From Oscillospiraceae bacterium (lineage in GTDB: Bacteria; Bacillota; Clostridia; Oscillospirales; Oscillospiraceae): DNA of 55,888 nucleotides. The stretch is taken from assembly GCA_022800525.1 (NCBI GenBank), contig JAAWQM010000013.1, forward strand, positions 1 to 55,888, read 5' to 3'. The position numbers and the translations under genes are program-made. Shown in pieces: positions 18,295 through 28,372 of this stretch (the first letter of the stretch is position 1; each line of letters opens with the position of its first letter). The notes below the pieces were generated by a model. The model ran no database searches, was not told where the DNA came from, and was given only the letters and a program-made list of their open reading frames with translations.

Positions 18295-20703
18295 TTATGC
18301 TTTATCAATCGTCCAGACCAGGGGGAGCATGGGGACGATCCACAGCAGCTGATAGGTCAGCACCAGCAGGGGCGTCAGCGCGGCGTAGCTCCCGGCGAAG
18401 GTGAGATAGAACGCCAGCAGGGCCCCCGCGATGCTGCTGAAAATGGCAATCAGGTTGCCCGCCCTGGCGGTCTGGCACAGGCGGCGGCCGCTGGTGACCA
18501 GACTGACGAAGGGCAGCAGGTTGTCCCGGTACAGCAGGCCGTTGGGTCCGTCAGGCGTCCAGTCCGGAGCCGACAGAGCCAGCCAGTCGTCCCGCTCCAG
18601 AAGCTGTGCGCCGCAGTCCGTGCCGAACCGGGCCCGGAGCAGCCTGGGGGTAAGGTTGCCGTCCCGGGAGGCCAGGGTCAGGCGGAACCCGCCCCTGCGC
18701 AGGACCCGGAGGGCGTACTCCACCGGCTCGGCGGCGGTGTAGCGGATGCCGAACACCGCCGTCAGGGTCCCGTCCACCGCCAGACATACCGCCAGCTTGG
18801 AGGGCAGGGAGGGGGGCAGCCGCACTGCCTGGTGGCGCATGAAGGCGGGAGTGCCCAGCAGGACAGTCTCGCCGCGGATCATGCCGCTGAGTCCGCCGTC
18901 ATCGTGGATATGGAAATGTTCCGGCGTCTGAGGGATCACCAGCGCGGCCTGGCAGGCCTTCTCAAACACCCGGCCCAGCAGTCCGCCCCCCTGGGAGGCC
19001 AGGGAACCGGCGTAGGAGAGCGCCCGTTCCCGCTCCTCGCCGTAGAGCTTCAGTCCGCCCAGGGAGGCAGACCCGGCGGGGAAGAGATCGGTGTCCGTCA
19101 CCACCAGCCTGGGGTCGGCGGACAGGGCAGCCGCGCCGTACATGCCCGCCAGCGCGGCCCCGTCCCGGGCTAGATGGGAGGCGGCGCGTCCGAAGGGGAC
19201 GCAGTAGGACAGCAGGAACACCGGCGAGGAGGCGGCGCACAGCACCGCCGACCAGCACCACAGGAAGTCCTGGGGCCGGTCCTGGCCCCAGGAGGCCAGC
19301 CCCGCGAACACCAGGGACGCCGCCGCCAGCAGGGGCAGCAGCAGTCTCTGCCACTGGGAGGAGGTGTCCTCCATCATAGCCCGGGTGTAGAAGCCCTGGA
19401 TGGTCCCCCGGCCCTTTGCCGTGCCGTGGGGGCAGTGGTCGGCCACCCGGGTGGGCTCGCCCATGGCGGCGATGCGGAAGGTCTCCGCCATGCCCTTGTG
19501 CCAGGACTTCAGTCCCCACAGGGCACATACGCTCAGACAGGCGGCTACGCCGCCCAGGGGGGCAGCGTCCGTCCGCTCCGGCAGCAGGAGCATGGTCATC
19601 TCGTCCAGCAGGGTCACCACTGTGGCCAGGAGGGCTGTGGCATGGATGCTCCAGCTCCCCTCCGCCAGGGCGGAGACTGCCGCGCGGTACACCGGCCAGC
19701 ACAGAATGCAGAGGATTGCCTGAAGGACGAGCACACACAGGGCCGCGTTGTCCGCGCTGTCGCTGAAAAAAGGGACGGTTCTGCCGGATTGGGCCAGCGC
19801 CCAGGGCAGCCACAGCACGACCAGCGTCAGCACAGCGGGGAAAAGGTTCCTGCGGCACTGACGCAGCTGCCGCTTGTGGCGGCCGGCGGTTTCGGCGGCG
19901 GGAGGCTCCCGCTCCGCCGCCGGCAGTGGCTGCCGGGCGGCGGGCTCCTTCGGCTTGGCGGGGCGGCGGTCCTCATGGCGGCGGAACTTCTCCAGACGCC
20001 TGCGCAGCTGTTCCGCGTGCTTCTCCTGCTCCACCTTCACCGCGTCCACCGTGCTGGCAACCACCGCCTCCATGGAAGGCTCCTCCGGCGCGGGCCTCCT
20101 GGGCGGCGTCTTTTCAGCCGGCGCTTTTGGGGGCGGCGGGGCATGTCCGGGAGCGGGCGGAAGCGTCTGGGCGGCAGGAGGGGGCGGTTCTTCCGCCGCG
20201 CCGGACACGATGGCGGCGGACGCCGCGTCCGGCAGCTCCCCGTCGCTCCAGAAGGCCAGGTCCAGCAGATCCTCCTCTGTAAGCTCCCCATCGTCTCCGG
20301 CGGACGGCTCCGGCTCCCGGGGCGGCGGTTCCTCCGGCGGAATTTCCGCAGAAGGCTCGTCCGGCGGAACGGGCTTCGGCTTGCGGGCGGGCCATGGAAA
20401 GCGCTTCCGGGCCGGCTTCGGTTCAGGCTTTGCCTCCTGTGCCGGCGCGGAAGCTGGAGGGGCCGGCTCGAAGGGAACCTCCGCCGCCGGGGGCTCCGGC
20501 GCAGGAGCGGGCGGCTCCTCCGGCGGGGGGGCGGGCTCCTCCGGCATGGGCGGCGCCTCCATCCCCTTGCCGCTGAACTCCGCCAGAATCTCATCCAGGT
20601 CGTAGGCCCCGTCCTCCGGCAGCTGGACTCCCAGCAGAAGACGCTGGGTATCCATCAGCGAGGGATCATATTGATAATTGTTGTCGGGCTTGTGATCTAT
20701 CAT
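18295..20703 (-). CDS. P-type-ATPase-like membrane protein lacking catalytic motifs, proline-rich N-terminus
   Basis: 802 residues. Residues ~45-230 are Pro/Glu/Ala-rich and disordered-looking, with a basic coiled segment at ~230-285. About eight membrane segments follow, with a layout like heavy-metal P-type ATPases. In the usual place of the CPC helix is AASSPVFLLSYC. After it comes the G-x-A-L-A-G linker and then VVTDTDLFPAG: Asp537 sits where the phosphorylated Asp of DKTGT would be, but KTGT is gone. LASRDGN replaces the LTGDN motif, no TGE actuator loop and no GDGxND are seen. A reduced nucleotide-domain trace (ETVLLGTPAFM) and the last helix pair (RDNLLPF, then ARAGNLIAIF) remain. I infer a pseudo-pump with a structural or sensory role. 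ATG 20703 follows AAGGAAAGAG. Confidence 0.7.
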   Translation of the reverse strand: MIDHKPDNNYQYDPSLMDTQRLLLGVQLPEDGAYDLDEILAEFSGKGMEAPPMPEEPAPPPEEPPAPAPEPPAAEVPFEPAPPASAPAQEAKPEPKPARKRFPWPARKPKPVPPDEPSAEIPPEEPPPREPEPSAGDDGELTEEDLLDLAFWSDGELPDAASAAIVSGAAEEPPPPAAQTLPPAPGHAPPPPKAPAEKTPPRRPAPEEPSMEAVVASTVDAVKVEQEKHAEQLRRRLEKFRRHEDRRPAKPKEPAARQPLPAAEREPPAAETAGRHKRQLRQCRRNLFPAVLTLVVLWLPWALAQSGRTVPFFSDSADNAALCVLVLQAILCILCWPVYRAAVSALAEGSWSIHATALLATVVTLLDEMTMLLLPERTDAAPLGGVAACLSVCALWGLKSWHKGMAETFRIAAMGEPTRVADHCPHGTAKGRGTIQGFYTRAMMEDTSSQWQRLLLPLLAAASLVFAGLASWGQDRPQDFLWCWSAVLCAASSPVFLLSYCVPFGRAASHLARDGAALAGMYGAAALSADPRLVVTDTDLFPAGSASLGGLKLYGEERERALSYAGSLASQGGGLLGRVFEKACQAALVIPQTPEHFHIHDDGGLSGMIRGETVLLGTPAFMRHQAVRLPPSLPSKLAVCLAVDGTLTAVFGIRYTAAEPVEYALRVLRRGGFRLTLASRDGNLTPRLLRARFGTDCGAQLLERDDWLALSAPDWTPDGPNGLLYRDNLLPFVSLVTSGRRLCQTARAGNLIAIFSSIAGALLAFYLTFAGSYAALTPLLVLTYQLLWIVPMLPLVWTIDKA

Positions 20704-20745
20704 AAAAAAGTCTCTTTCCTTCGCCTGACCGGCGGGGACGGTTGG

Positions 20746-21510
20746 TCAGCTCCGCTGTCTCAAGGCTTCGTACAGAACGATTGCGGCGGCGGCGGAAGCA
20801 TTGAGGGAGGAAATGCTCCCCTTCATGGGGATGCTGACAAGGAAGTCGCAGCTCTCCTCCACCAGACGGCCCATGCCGTCCCCCTCGCTCCCGATGACGA
20901 TTGCGGCGGGGGAGCGCAGGTCCGCCTCATACAGGGAGACCGTCCCCCCGGCGGCGGCGCCGAACACCCAGATGCCCCGCTTCTTCAGGTCCTTCAGCAG
21001 GGCGGGCAGGTTGGGTACCCGCGCCACGGGCATATAGCTGACCGCGCCCGCGCTGGTTTTGGCCACCACGGCGGTGAGCCCCGCGCTGCGGCGCTTGGGG
21101 ATGACGACCCCGTGGGCCCCGGCGCACTCGGCGGAGCGGATGATGGCTCCCAGGTTGTGGGGATCGGAGATCTGGTCGCAGACCACCAGCAAAGGAGGTT
21201 CCCCCTTACTGGCAGCCCTTTGGAGGATGTCCTCCACCGAGGCGTAGGCCTGGGCGGCGGCCTGGGCGATGACGCCCTGGTGGCTGTGGGTCTCGCTCAT
21301 GGCGTCCAGCTTCCGCCGGTCACACTCCACCACCACGGTCCCGGCCTTCTTTGCCTGGGCGATGATGCGGCCCAGGGTGTGGTCGTTCTCCCCCCGGGAG
21401 ACGTACAGCTTGTCGATGGCGGTCCCGGCCCGGAGGGCCTCCGTCACCGCGTTGCGGCCCTCGATGAGGCCCTCGCTTCCTGGCTTTTCCTCATAGTAGT
21501 GTTCGCGCAT
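20746..21510 (-). CDS. rlmB: 23S rRNA 2'-O-ribose methyltransferase, TrmH/SpoU family
   Basis: 254 residues. An N-terminal substrate-binding domain (EGLIEGRNAVTEALRAG, HQGVIAQ) precedes a trefoil-knot SPOUT domain with the three family motifs: DQISDPHNLGAIIRSAE, VIGSEGDGMGRLV and IPMKGSISSLNASAAAAI. The match is to RlmB, which methylates G2251 of 23S rRNA; a tRNA target cannot be fully excluded. ATG 21510 was chosen because AAGGAGC lies 6 bases upstream; an ATG 20 codons earlier has no ribosome site. It leads the three-gene minus-strand run, with 42 bases to the next gene. Confidence 0.92.
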   Translation of the reverse strand: MREHYYEEKPGSEGLIEGRNAVTEALRAGTAIDKLYVSRGENDHTLGRIIAQAKKAGTVVVECDRRKLDAMSETHSHQGVIAQAAAQAYASVEDILQRAASKGEPPLLVVCDQISDPHNLGAIIRSAECAGAHGVVIPKRRSAGLTAVVAKTSAGAVSYMPVARVPNLPALLKDLKKRGIWVFGAAAGGTVSLYEADLRSPAAIVIGSEGDGMGRLVEESCDFLVSIPMKGSISSLNASAAAAIVLYEALRQRS

Positions 21511-21667
21511 AAAAAGCTCCTTCGGCGGCTCTCCCGCAGGCGGTTTTCCAAAGAAATCCAGCCGCTCCATCTGAGATAAAAGAATAATCCAGACTCAGTA
21601 TAACACAAAGGGACGTTTTCCGAAAGGGGTATTCACAGAAATTTCACAGAAAATCCACAGAGAGTCC

Positions 21668-21731
21668 TTGTGAAGGTGAGAAATTTGTGATACCATGCTA
21701 GGCAGTCGAAGACTGCCGGACCGGGGTCCGG
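21668..21731 (+). promoter_or_regulatory. ftsH promoter and structured leader
   Basis: TTGTGA (21668-21673), 17 bases, TACCAT (21691-21696) is a plausible promoter. Transcription would start at a pair of adjacent hairpins: GGCAGTC-GAA-GACTGCC (21701-21717) and the palindrome CCGGACCGGGGTCCGG (21716-21731). The remaining leader to ATG 21853 is GC-rich. On the other strand AGTATA (21597-21602) reads as a -10 for rlmB. The 342-base gap holds nothing else recognisable. Confidence 0.5.
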
Positions 21732-21852
21732 ACGGGCAGGCCGCAGGTCTGCACGCGCCACGCCGGTCCGCGTTCTGACGGCATATCCAGGCCGCCGGAC
21801 GGGTGCCCCCGCCCCGGCAATCGGTCTGTGTGGGTGATAGAAGGAGAGCAAG

Positions 21853-23937
<2,085 letters not shown>

Positions 23938-24154
23938 AAAAGTCCCAATTACCTTTATCTCTGTTCATTGTTTGCCAATTTTCCAATCATACGCTTTCGG
24001 GCACGGATCGGGAATTGATAATACAGTATGGTATGTTCACAACCTGTTTGCTGTATGAATTATGAAGGCTGCTGCCGATCATTGGCTCCAAAATATAAAT
24101 ATTCAGGAACTGCAGTCCAAAAAGCATTGGGAACACAAAGGCGAATTGGGACAT

Positions 24155-24189
24155 AAAAAATGCGGTAGAGTCTCAGAAGGCTCTGCCGT
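24155..24189 (-). terminator. Hairpin in the ftsH-hydrolase gap
   Basis: CTCTGCCGT pairs with GCGGTAGAG (two wobble pairs) and is followed on the minus strand by ATTTTTT. No minus-strand gene ends here, so it may act instead as an RNA element in the plus-strand leader of the hydrolase. The rest of 23938-24228 is AT-richer than its surroundings and holds no gene I can support. Confidence 0.35.
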
Positions 24190-24228
24190 ATTGCTGACGG
24201 CAGCCCGGATGCAGGGAGGAACGCTGTG

Positions 24229-25296
24229 ATGAAAAAGACAGGCCATAAAATTTTGTGGATCGTGAGGAATGCCGCGCTTGCGCTCGCGGCGGCTGTTCTC
24301 GTGTTTTTCCTGGTCAGAGGGGTTGGGAAGGCGGTCAACAGCAGAACGCCCAAGGGCGGGATCAATGAGTCCATGTATATTGAGGTCAATGGCGTGAAGC
24401 AGTGGATCAGCATCTATGGGGAGGATATCAGCAATCCAGTCCTGCTGTATCTCCACGGCGGCCCAGGGTCATCCACGAGCGCTTATGATTATGCTTTTAC
24501 AAGAAAATGGGCGGATGTTTATACCGTCGTGACATGGGACCAGAGAAACTGCGGGAAGAGCTATGATAAAGCGCAGAATGCCACGGAATTGACATTTGAC
24601 CTCATGATGAGCGACGGGCTGGCGGTGACGCAGTATCTGCTGGACTATCTGGAGCAGGACAAGATCACGATTCTGGGACATTCCTGGGGGACTTACCTGG
24701 GCTGTAATCTGGTGCTGGCCCACCCGGAATACTACGACTGTTACATCGGGACGGGACAGATGGTGGATATGGACCGGAATGAAGCCGCTTTCAAGGAAGC
24801 TGCGGCAGGATGGGTGGGGGATGATGAAGAAGGGCTGGAGCTTCTGGAAGCAATCACGCCCGAGCATCTTACAGCGGAGTATTTCCCCGTGAGAAACCTT
24901 CTTATGGAGAAATACGGTTACGGTATGATGGTAGATGGCACGGATTACAGTCTGCCATCTGCGGTCATCTTCAATCCGTACTATACGTTGTCGGATTGGT
25001 TCCGGTTTTTGACTTCCGACTACGGGGTATACATGGATTTTCTCCTGTCAGATGAATTTGATAAATTTTCCCTGACGGGCAGGACAGAGTATGAAGTCCC
25101 CTACTACAACATCAACGGGGACCGTGATTATCAGACGAATTATGTGTTGGCGCAGGAATATTTTGACAAGGTTGACGCGCCCTATAAAAAATTGTATAGT
25201 ATGAAGGACACCACCCACGGCCTGCTGGAGTCAAAGTCCGGCGCGTTTTCTGAGATTCTGCACGAAATAGCCGGGGAGCAGGCGCAAATGTGGTAA
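24229..25296 (+). CDS. Membrane-anchored alpha/beta hydrolase (proline iminopeptidase-like)
   Basis: 355 residues. One N-terminal membrane helix (ILWIVRNAALALAAAVLVFFLV) precedes an alpha/beta-hydrolase domain of the S33 peptidase type. HGGPGSS marks the oxyanion hole, GHSWGTYLG the nucleophile serine, NGDRDYQ the acid and DTTHGL the histidine. The catalytic domain should face outside the membrane. ATG 24229 is 8 bases after GGGAGGA; a GTG one codon earlier is less likely. Base composition is visibly lower in GC than ftsH or sbcC, suggesting later acquisition. Peptidase or esterase activity is possible; the substrate is unknown. Confidence 0.85.
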   Translation: MKKTGHKILWIVRNAALALAAAVLVFFLVRGVGKAVNSRTPKGGINESMYIEVNGVKQWISIYGEDISNPVLLYLHGGPGSSTSAYDYAFTRKWADVYTVVTWDQRNCGKSYDKAQNATELTFDLMMSDGLAVTQYLLDYLEQDKITILGHSWGTYLGCNLVLAHPEYYDCYIGTGQMVDMDRNEAAFKEAAAGWVGDDEEGLELLEAITPEHLTAEYFPVRNLLMEKYGYGMMVDGTDYSLPSAVIFNPYYTLSDWFRFLTSDYGVYMDFLLSDEFDKFSLTGRTEYEVPYYNINGDRDYQTNYVLAQEYFDKVDAPYKKLYSMKDTTHGLLESKSGAFSEILHEIAGEQAQMW

Positions 25297-25318
25297 AGGG
25301 GTAAACGAGGGAAAGAAA

Positions 25319-26761
25319 ATGGACTGGAAGATCATGGACTTCGCGGACGGAGACCGAGACATAATTGGCAGAGGTCTGGTTGCCTACAACCTGCAACAGG
25401 TCCCCATGACGCAGCGGGAACTGTTTATCAGCATCGACAAGAAGGTCGTGGATGAAAACGGGACCATTCTGGCGGGATGCTGCGGAGAGGTATACTGCTG
25501 GAATGTGGCCTGTATTGACATGCTGTGGGTGGATGAGCGGCACAGGGGCCGTGGGCTGGGGGCGAGGCTCCTTGCGGAGGTCGAGCAGGCCGCGATGGAA
25601 GAAAACTGCTCGCTGATCCATTTGGATACCTTTGATTTTCAGGCAAAGGACTTTTATCTCCGGCACGGTTACGAGGTGTTCGGCGCGCTGGAGGACTGCC
25701 CTGAAGGTCATTGCAGGTATTATCTGAAAAAGAAATTGAGGAGGAGCAGAGAAATGGAGTACATCACATTAGGAAAGACGGGCTTGAAGGTCTCCCGCCT
25801 GGGTTTTGGCGGCATTCCTATCCAGCGGCTGGACGCCGCGGCGGCGAAGACGCTGCTGAATGCGGTGGAGGCCGCCGGGGTCAACTTCATCGACTCCGCC
25901 CGTGGCTACACCGTCAGCGAGGAGCTGATCGGGCAGGCCATCGAGGGGCGGCGGGACAGGTTTATCCTGGCGACCAAGTCCATGGCAAGGGACAAGGAGG
26001 GGATGGCGAAGGACATTGAGACAAGCCTGCGCAATTTCCGTACGGACTACATCGACCTCTATCAGGTCCACAACCCCAACCTGAAGCATCTGGAGCAGAT
26101 AACCGCTCCCGGAGGAGCGCTGGAGGCGCTGCTGGAGGCGAAGACCGCCGGGAAGATCGGCCATCTGGGCCTTACCGCCCACTCGGCGGAGGTGTTCGGC
26201 AAGGCGCTGGAGCTGGACTGGGTGGAGACGGTCATGTTCCCCTACAACATTGTGGAGACCCACGGGACGGAGCTGATGGAGCGGGCCAGGGCGAAAAATA
26301 TTGGCTTTATCAATATGAAGTCTCTCTCCGGCGGAGCCATTGAGGACGCCCGGCTGGCGCTGCGGTTTGCCGCCGCCAACCCCAACGTGTCCGTGGTGCT
26401 GCCCGGCATGTATTCCCCGGAGGAGGTGGAGCAGAACGCGGCCGCTGTCGCGGATACGTCTCCGCTGACCGGCGGGGAGCTTGAGAAGGTGGAGGCCCTG
26501 CGGCAGGAGCTGGGGACCAGCTTCTGCCGCAGGTGCGGCTACTGCGCTCCCTGCACGGTGGGCATCGACATCCCCAACCACTTTGTGTTCCACGGCTACC
26601 TCAGCCGCTACGGCCTGGAGGACTGGGCCAGATCCCGGTATGCAGCCCTGTCCGCTCACGCGGACGACTGCGTGGAGTGCGGAGCCTGTGAGGAGCGGTG
26701 CCCTTACCAGCTGCCCATCCGGGAGATGCTGAAGAAGGTAGCGGAGGATTTTGCGAAGTGA
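25319..26761 (+). CDS. GNAT acetyltransferase fused to ferredoxin-type aldo/keto reductase
   Basis: 480 residues in one frame. Residues 1-143 are a GNAT domain (LWVDERHRGRGLGARLLAEVE, then DFYLRHGYEVFGAL). Residues 146-480 are an aldo/keto reductase starting MEYITLGKTGLKVSRLGFGG, with catalytic-type Asp192 and Tyr197 (FIDSARGY), ATKS and QVHN. It ends in an iron-sulfur tail of two clusters: CRRCGYCAPC and CVECGACEERCP. At the joint the DNA still has GAGGAGG (25737-25744) and an ATG at 25754, so the reductase may also be made alone. Two formerly separate genes probably merged by loss of a stop. The reductase group with [4Fe-4S] tails is common in anaerobes; its substrate is unknown. Confidence 0.85.
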   Translation: MDWKIMDFADGDRDIIGRGLVAYNLQQVPMTQRELFISIDKKVVDENGTILAGCCGEVYCWNVACIDMLWVDERHRGRGLGARLLAEVEQAAMEENCSLIHLDTFDFQAKDFYLRHGYEVFGALEDCPEGHCRYYLKKKLRRSREMEYITLGKTGLKVSRLGFGGIPIQRLDAAAAKTLLNAVEAAGVNFIDSARGYTVSEELIGQAIEGRRDRFILATKSMARDKEGMAKDIETSLRNFRTDYIDLYQVHNPNLKHLEQITAPGGALEALLEAKTAGKIGHLGLTAHSAEVFGKALELDWVETVMFPYNIVETHGTELMERARAKNIGFINMKSLSGGAIEDARLALRFAAANPNVSVVLPGMYSPEEVEQNAAAVADTSPLTGGELEKVEALRQELGTSFCRRCGYCAPCTVGIDIPNHFVFHGYLSRYGLEDWARSRYAALSAHADDCVECGACEERCPYQLPIREMLKKVAEDFAK

Positions 26762-26825
26762 GACGCGAGCGGAGTCCTGCATATTTCGGCCAGACAGAGC
26801 GACGGAGGCGAAAGGAGAATGCGTC

Positions 26826-26873
26826 ATGAGCGAGACGATGGAATTTGCCAGCCGGAAGGAGGGAGCGATTTGA
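26826..26873 (+). CDS. Short leader peptide coupled to the next gene
   Basis: A 15-codon reading frame (MSETMEFASRKEGAI) begins 8 bases after AAAGGAG. Its TGA overlaps the TTG start of the next gene in ATTTGA. That suggests translational coupling. A longer reading frame from ATG 26819 also exists, but the ribosome site would be only one base away. Confidence 0.4.
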   Translation: MSETMEFASRKEGAI

Positions 26874-27265
26874 ACAACTGGTTATATACACTGCTGTTTT
26901 GGGCGGTTTTAGGTGTTATCATATATTTGTCGTACCGCCGGGGGTATATGATATCCAAGAGCATCGTGGCGGCTGTGTTTGTGTTCAGCCCCGGAAGCGC
27001 CGCAGACAGGGCAACTCTGAATTCCTGCTCTGGCTGGGTCCAGCACATGGGAAGATTTTGTAAGAGCGGGATGTATGACTTTACGTTTGACGCCCAGTTA
27101 TCAAAAGGGGATGTGGAGGTGCTCCTGCTGGACCGGAACAAGCGCCAGTTGGCGAAGCTGAACCGTGGGCTTCCCGCGTACAGGATTGAGCTGGATGCAA
27201 AAAGCAGGTATTACATCCGCTGGGAATTCAGAAGCGCCTCCGGTACCTGTGAGCTGCGCTGGTAA
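26870..27265 (+). CDS. Small membrane-anchored protein of unknown function
   Basis: 131 residues. One N-terminal membrane helix (LYTLLFWAVLGVIIYLSY) is followed by a probable external beta-rich domain containing three cysteines and the segment DVEVLLLDRNKRQLAKL. I do not recognise a family. The TTG start at 26870 is chosen because AAGGAGGGAG ends 4-5 bases before it, and because ftsX in this window uses the same ATTTGA overlap. It lies 108 bases after the reductase fusion and may be read from the same transcript. Confidence 0.6.
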   Translation: MNNWLYTLLFWAVLGVIIYLSYRRGYMISKSIVAAVFVFSPGSAADRATLNSCSGWVQHMGRFCKSGMYDFTFDAQLSKGDVEVLLLDRNKRQLAKLNRGLPAYRIELDAKSRYYIRWEFRSASGTCELRW

Positions 27266-27336
27266 GATGCCGCAGCGGAAAATTCATGGTGTAAGAAACG
27301 CTCTCTCCTGAAGATGTACTCTCACAAAAGGTTAAA

Positions 27337-27382
27337 GAAATCCCGCAGAAGGTCTCGCTCATAAAACCTTCTGCGGGATTTC
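27337..27382 (-). terminator. Long perfect hairpin between converging genes
   Basis: A 17-bp perfect stem (27337-27353 with 27366-27382, GAAATCCCGCAGAAGGT and complement) has a 12-base loop. On the minus strand it is followed by TTTAACCTTTT, suiting termination of the gene at 27452. On the plus strand the T run is poor. Confidence 0.65.
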
Positions 27383-27451
27383 CTCGCTCCGATATTGGGG
27401 AATTTTGAGTTTTGCAGCTCCCTTGCCTTCCTTCTTTCCAAGTGCGCCGGC

Positions 27452-28195
27452 TTATAACGTGGAGTCTGTCTCTGCCAGCAGCGTTTCCAGGGGCAGCACC
27501 CCCAGGCCATACAGCGCGGCGGCCAGCTGCTCCCGGTCGCAGTTGCTCTCCGTCTGGTCCTCCAGAGCCTTGGGCAGGCACAGCGGCAGCCTGCCCCGCC
27601 CCGCCTCGCCGCCGGGGTAGAGGGTATAGAGGATCTTGTTGTCCTGCGCCAGGTCCCCTCTGGGGGCGAACAGCACCAGGGCGTCAGCCCGGTCAATCTG
27701 GTCCGCCGAGGGGTCCAGCAGCAGGGAGATGCCATACTCCCGCCGCAGGGTCCTGGCGAAATCCTCCCCGCCCCGCGCGCTGAGAAGCACATAGCGGTAG
27801 CTGAGCGCCAACGCTTTGGCGGTCTCAAGAATTTCCCGGGTGGCCCGCTCGCCGGAGACGGCCACCACCGCCTGGGTGGGCTGGCAGCCCAGGCGCTCCA
27901 GCCGCCTGCGGGTCAAAGGCGCGGCCATGGCCCGCCGCAGCGGCAGCGTATCCACCGGCAGGATGCCCTGCCGGATAAACAGGGCCGTATAGGGGAAATC
28001 CACCGGAAATACCGCCGTACGTACGCCCGATTCCCGCAGCAGCCTTGCGCCCTGCCGGGCGCGGTACAGGGCCAGCGGCCCGTTGGGCCGGGGGTGCAGG
28101 CCCAGCCGCAGCGTTACGAAATTTCCGCCGGAGAGCTGCCGTTCTCCCAGTTCGGGCCGCTTGGGGCCCTCGCCATACATGATATATCCCAACAT
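27452..28195 (-). CDS. Conserved-looking protein of unknown function
   Basis: 247 residues, soluble. I do not recognise a family. It shows alternating hydrophobic strands and Arg/Leu-rich helices (GVRTAVFPVDFPYTALF, ALVLFAPRGDLA), suggestive of a Rossmann-like fold with a regulatory or sensor use. The C-terminal part mentions QLAAALYGLGVLPLETLLAE, an amphipathic helix. ATG 28195 follows GGGAGGCGG. It is divergent from sbcDC and shares their upstream region; no promoter was clear on its own strand. Confidence 0.6.
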   Translation of the reverse strand: MLGYIMYGEGPKRPELGERQLSGGNFVTLRLGLHPRPNGPLALYRARQGARLLRESGVRTAVFPVDFPYTALFIRQGILPVDTLPLRRAMAAPLTRRRLERLGCQPTQAVVAVSGERATREILETAKALALSYRYVLLSARGGEDFARTLRREYGISLLLDPSADQIDRADALVLFAPRGDLAQDNKILYTLYPGGEAGRGRLPLCLPKALEDQTESNCDREQLAAALYGLGVLPLETLLAETDSTL

Positions 28196-28292
28196 TTTTA
28201 ACCGCCTCCCGGTGGATTATATGGGCGGCCGGGCTGAGTTATGAGCTTTTTTTGACCAGCCGGGCGCCGCCTCACCGGAGGCAAATTGGGAA

Positions 28293-28322
28293 TTGACAGG
28301 AAAGCTGTCGGAAAAGTATAAT
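28293..28322 (+). promoter_or_regulatory. Sigma-A promoter of sbcDC
   Basis: TTGACA (28293-28298) and TATAAT (28317-28322) with an 18-base spacer, about 50 bases before the sbcD ATG. Both boxes are perfect. Confidence 0.88.
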
Positions 28323-28372
28323 AAAGGGGAATAATCTCAGACAAATATCTCTGTAAAAAGAAGGAGCGAGCC

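Noticed and set aside
19174-21579. 801-codon plus-strand frame opposite the P-type-like gene and rlmB
   Set aside because: It spans two real genes and the gap between them, is Gly/Arg-rich low-complexity, and has no recognisable domain.
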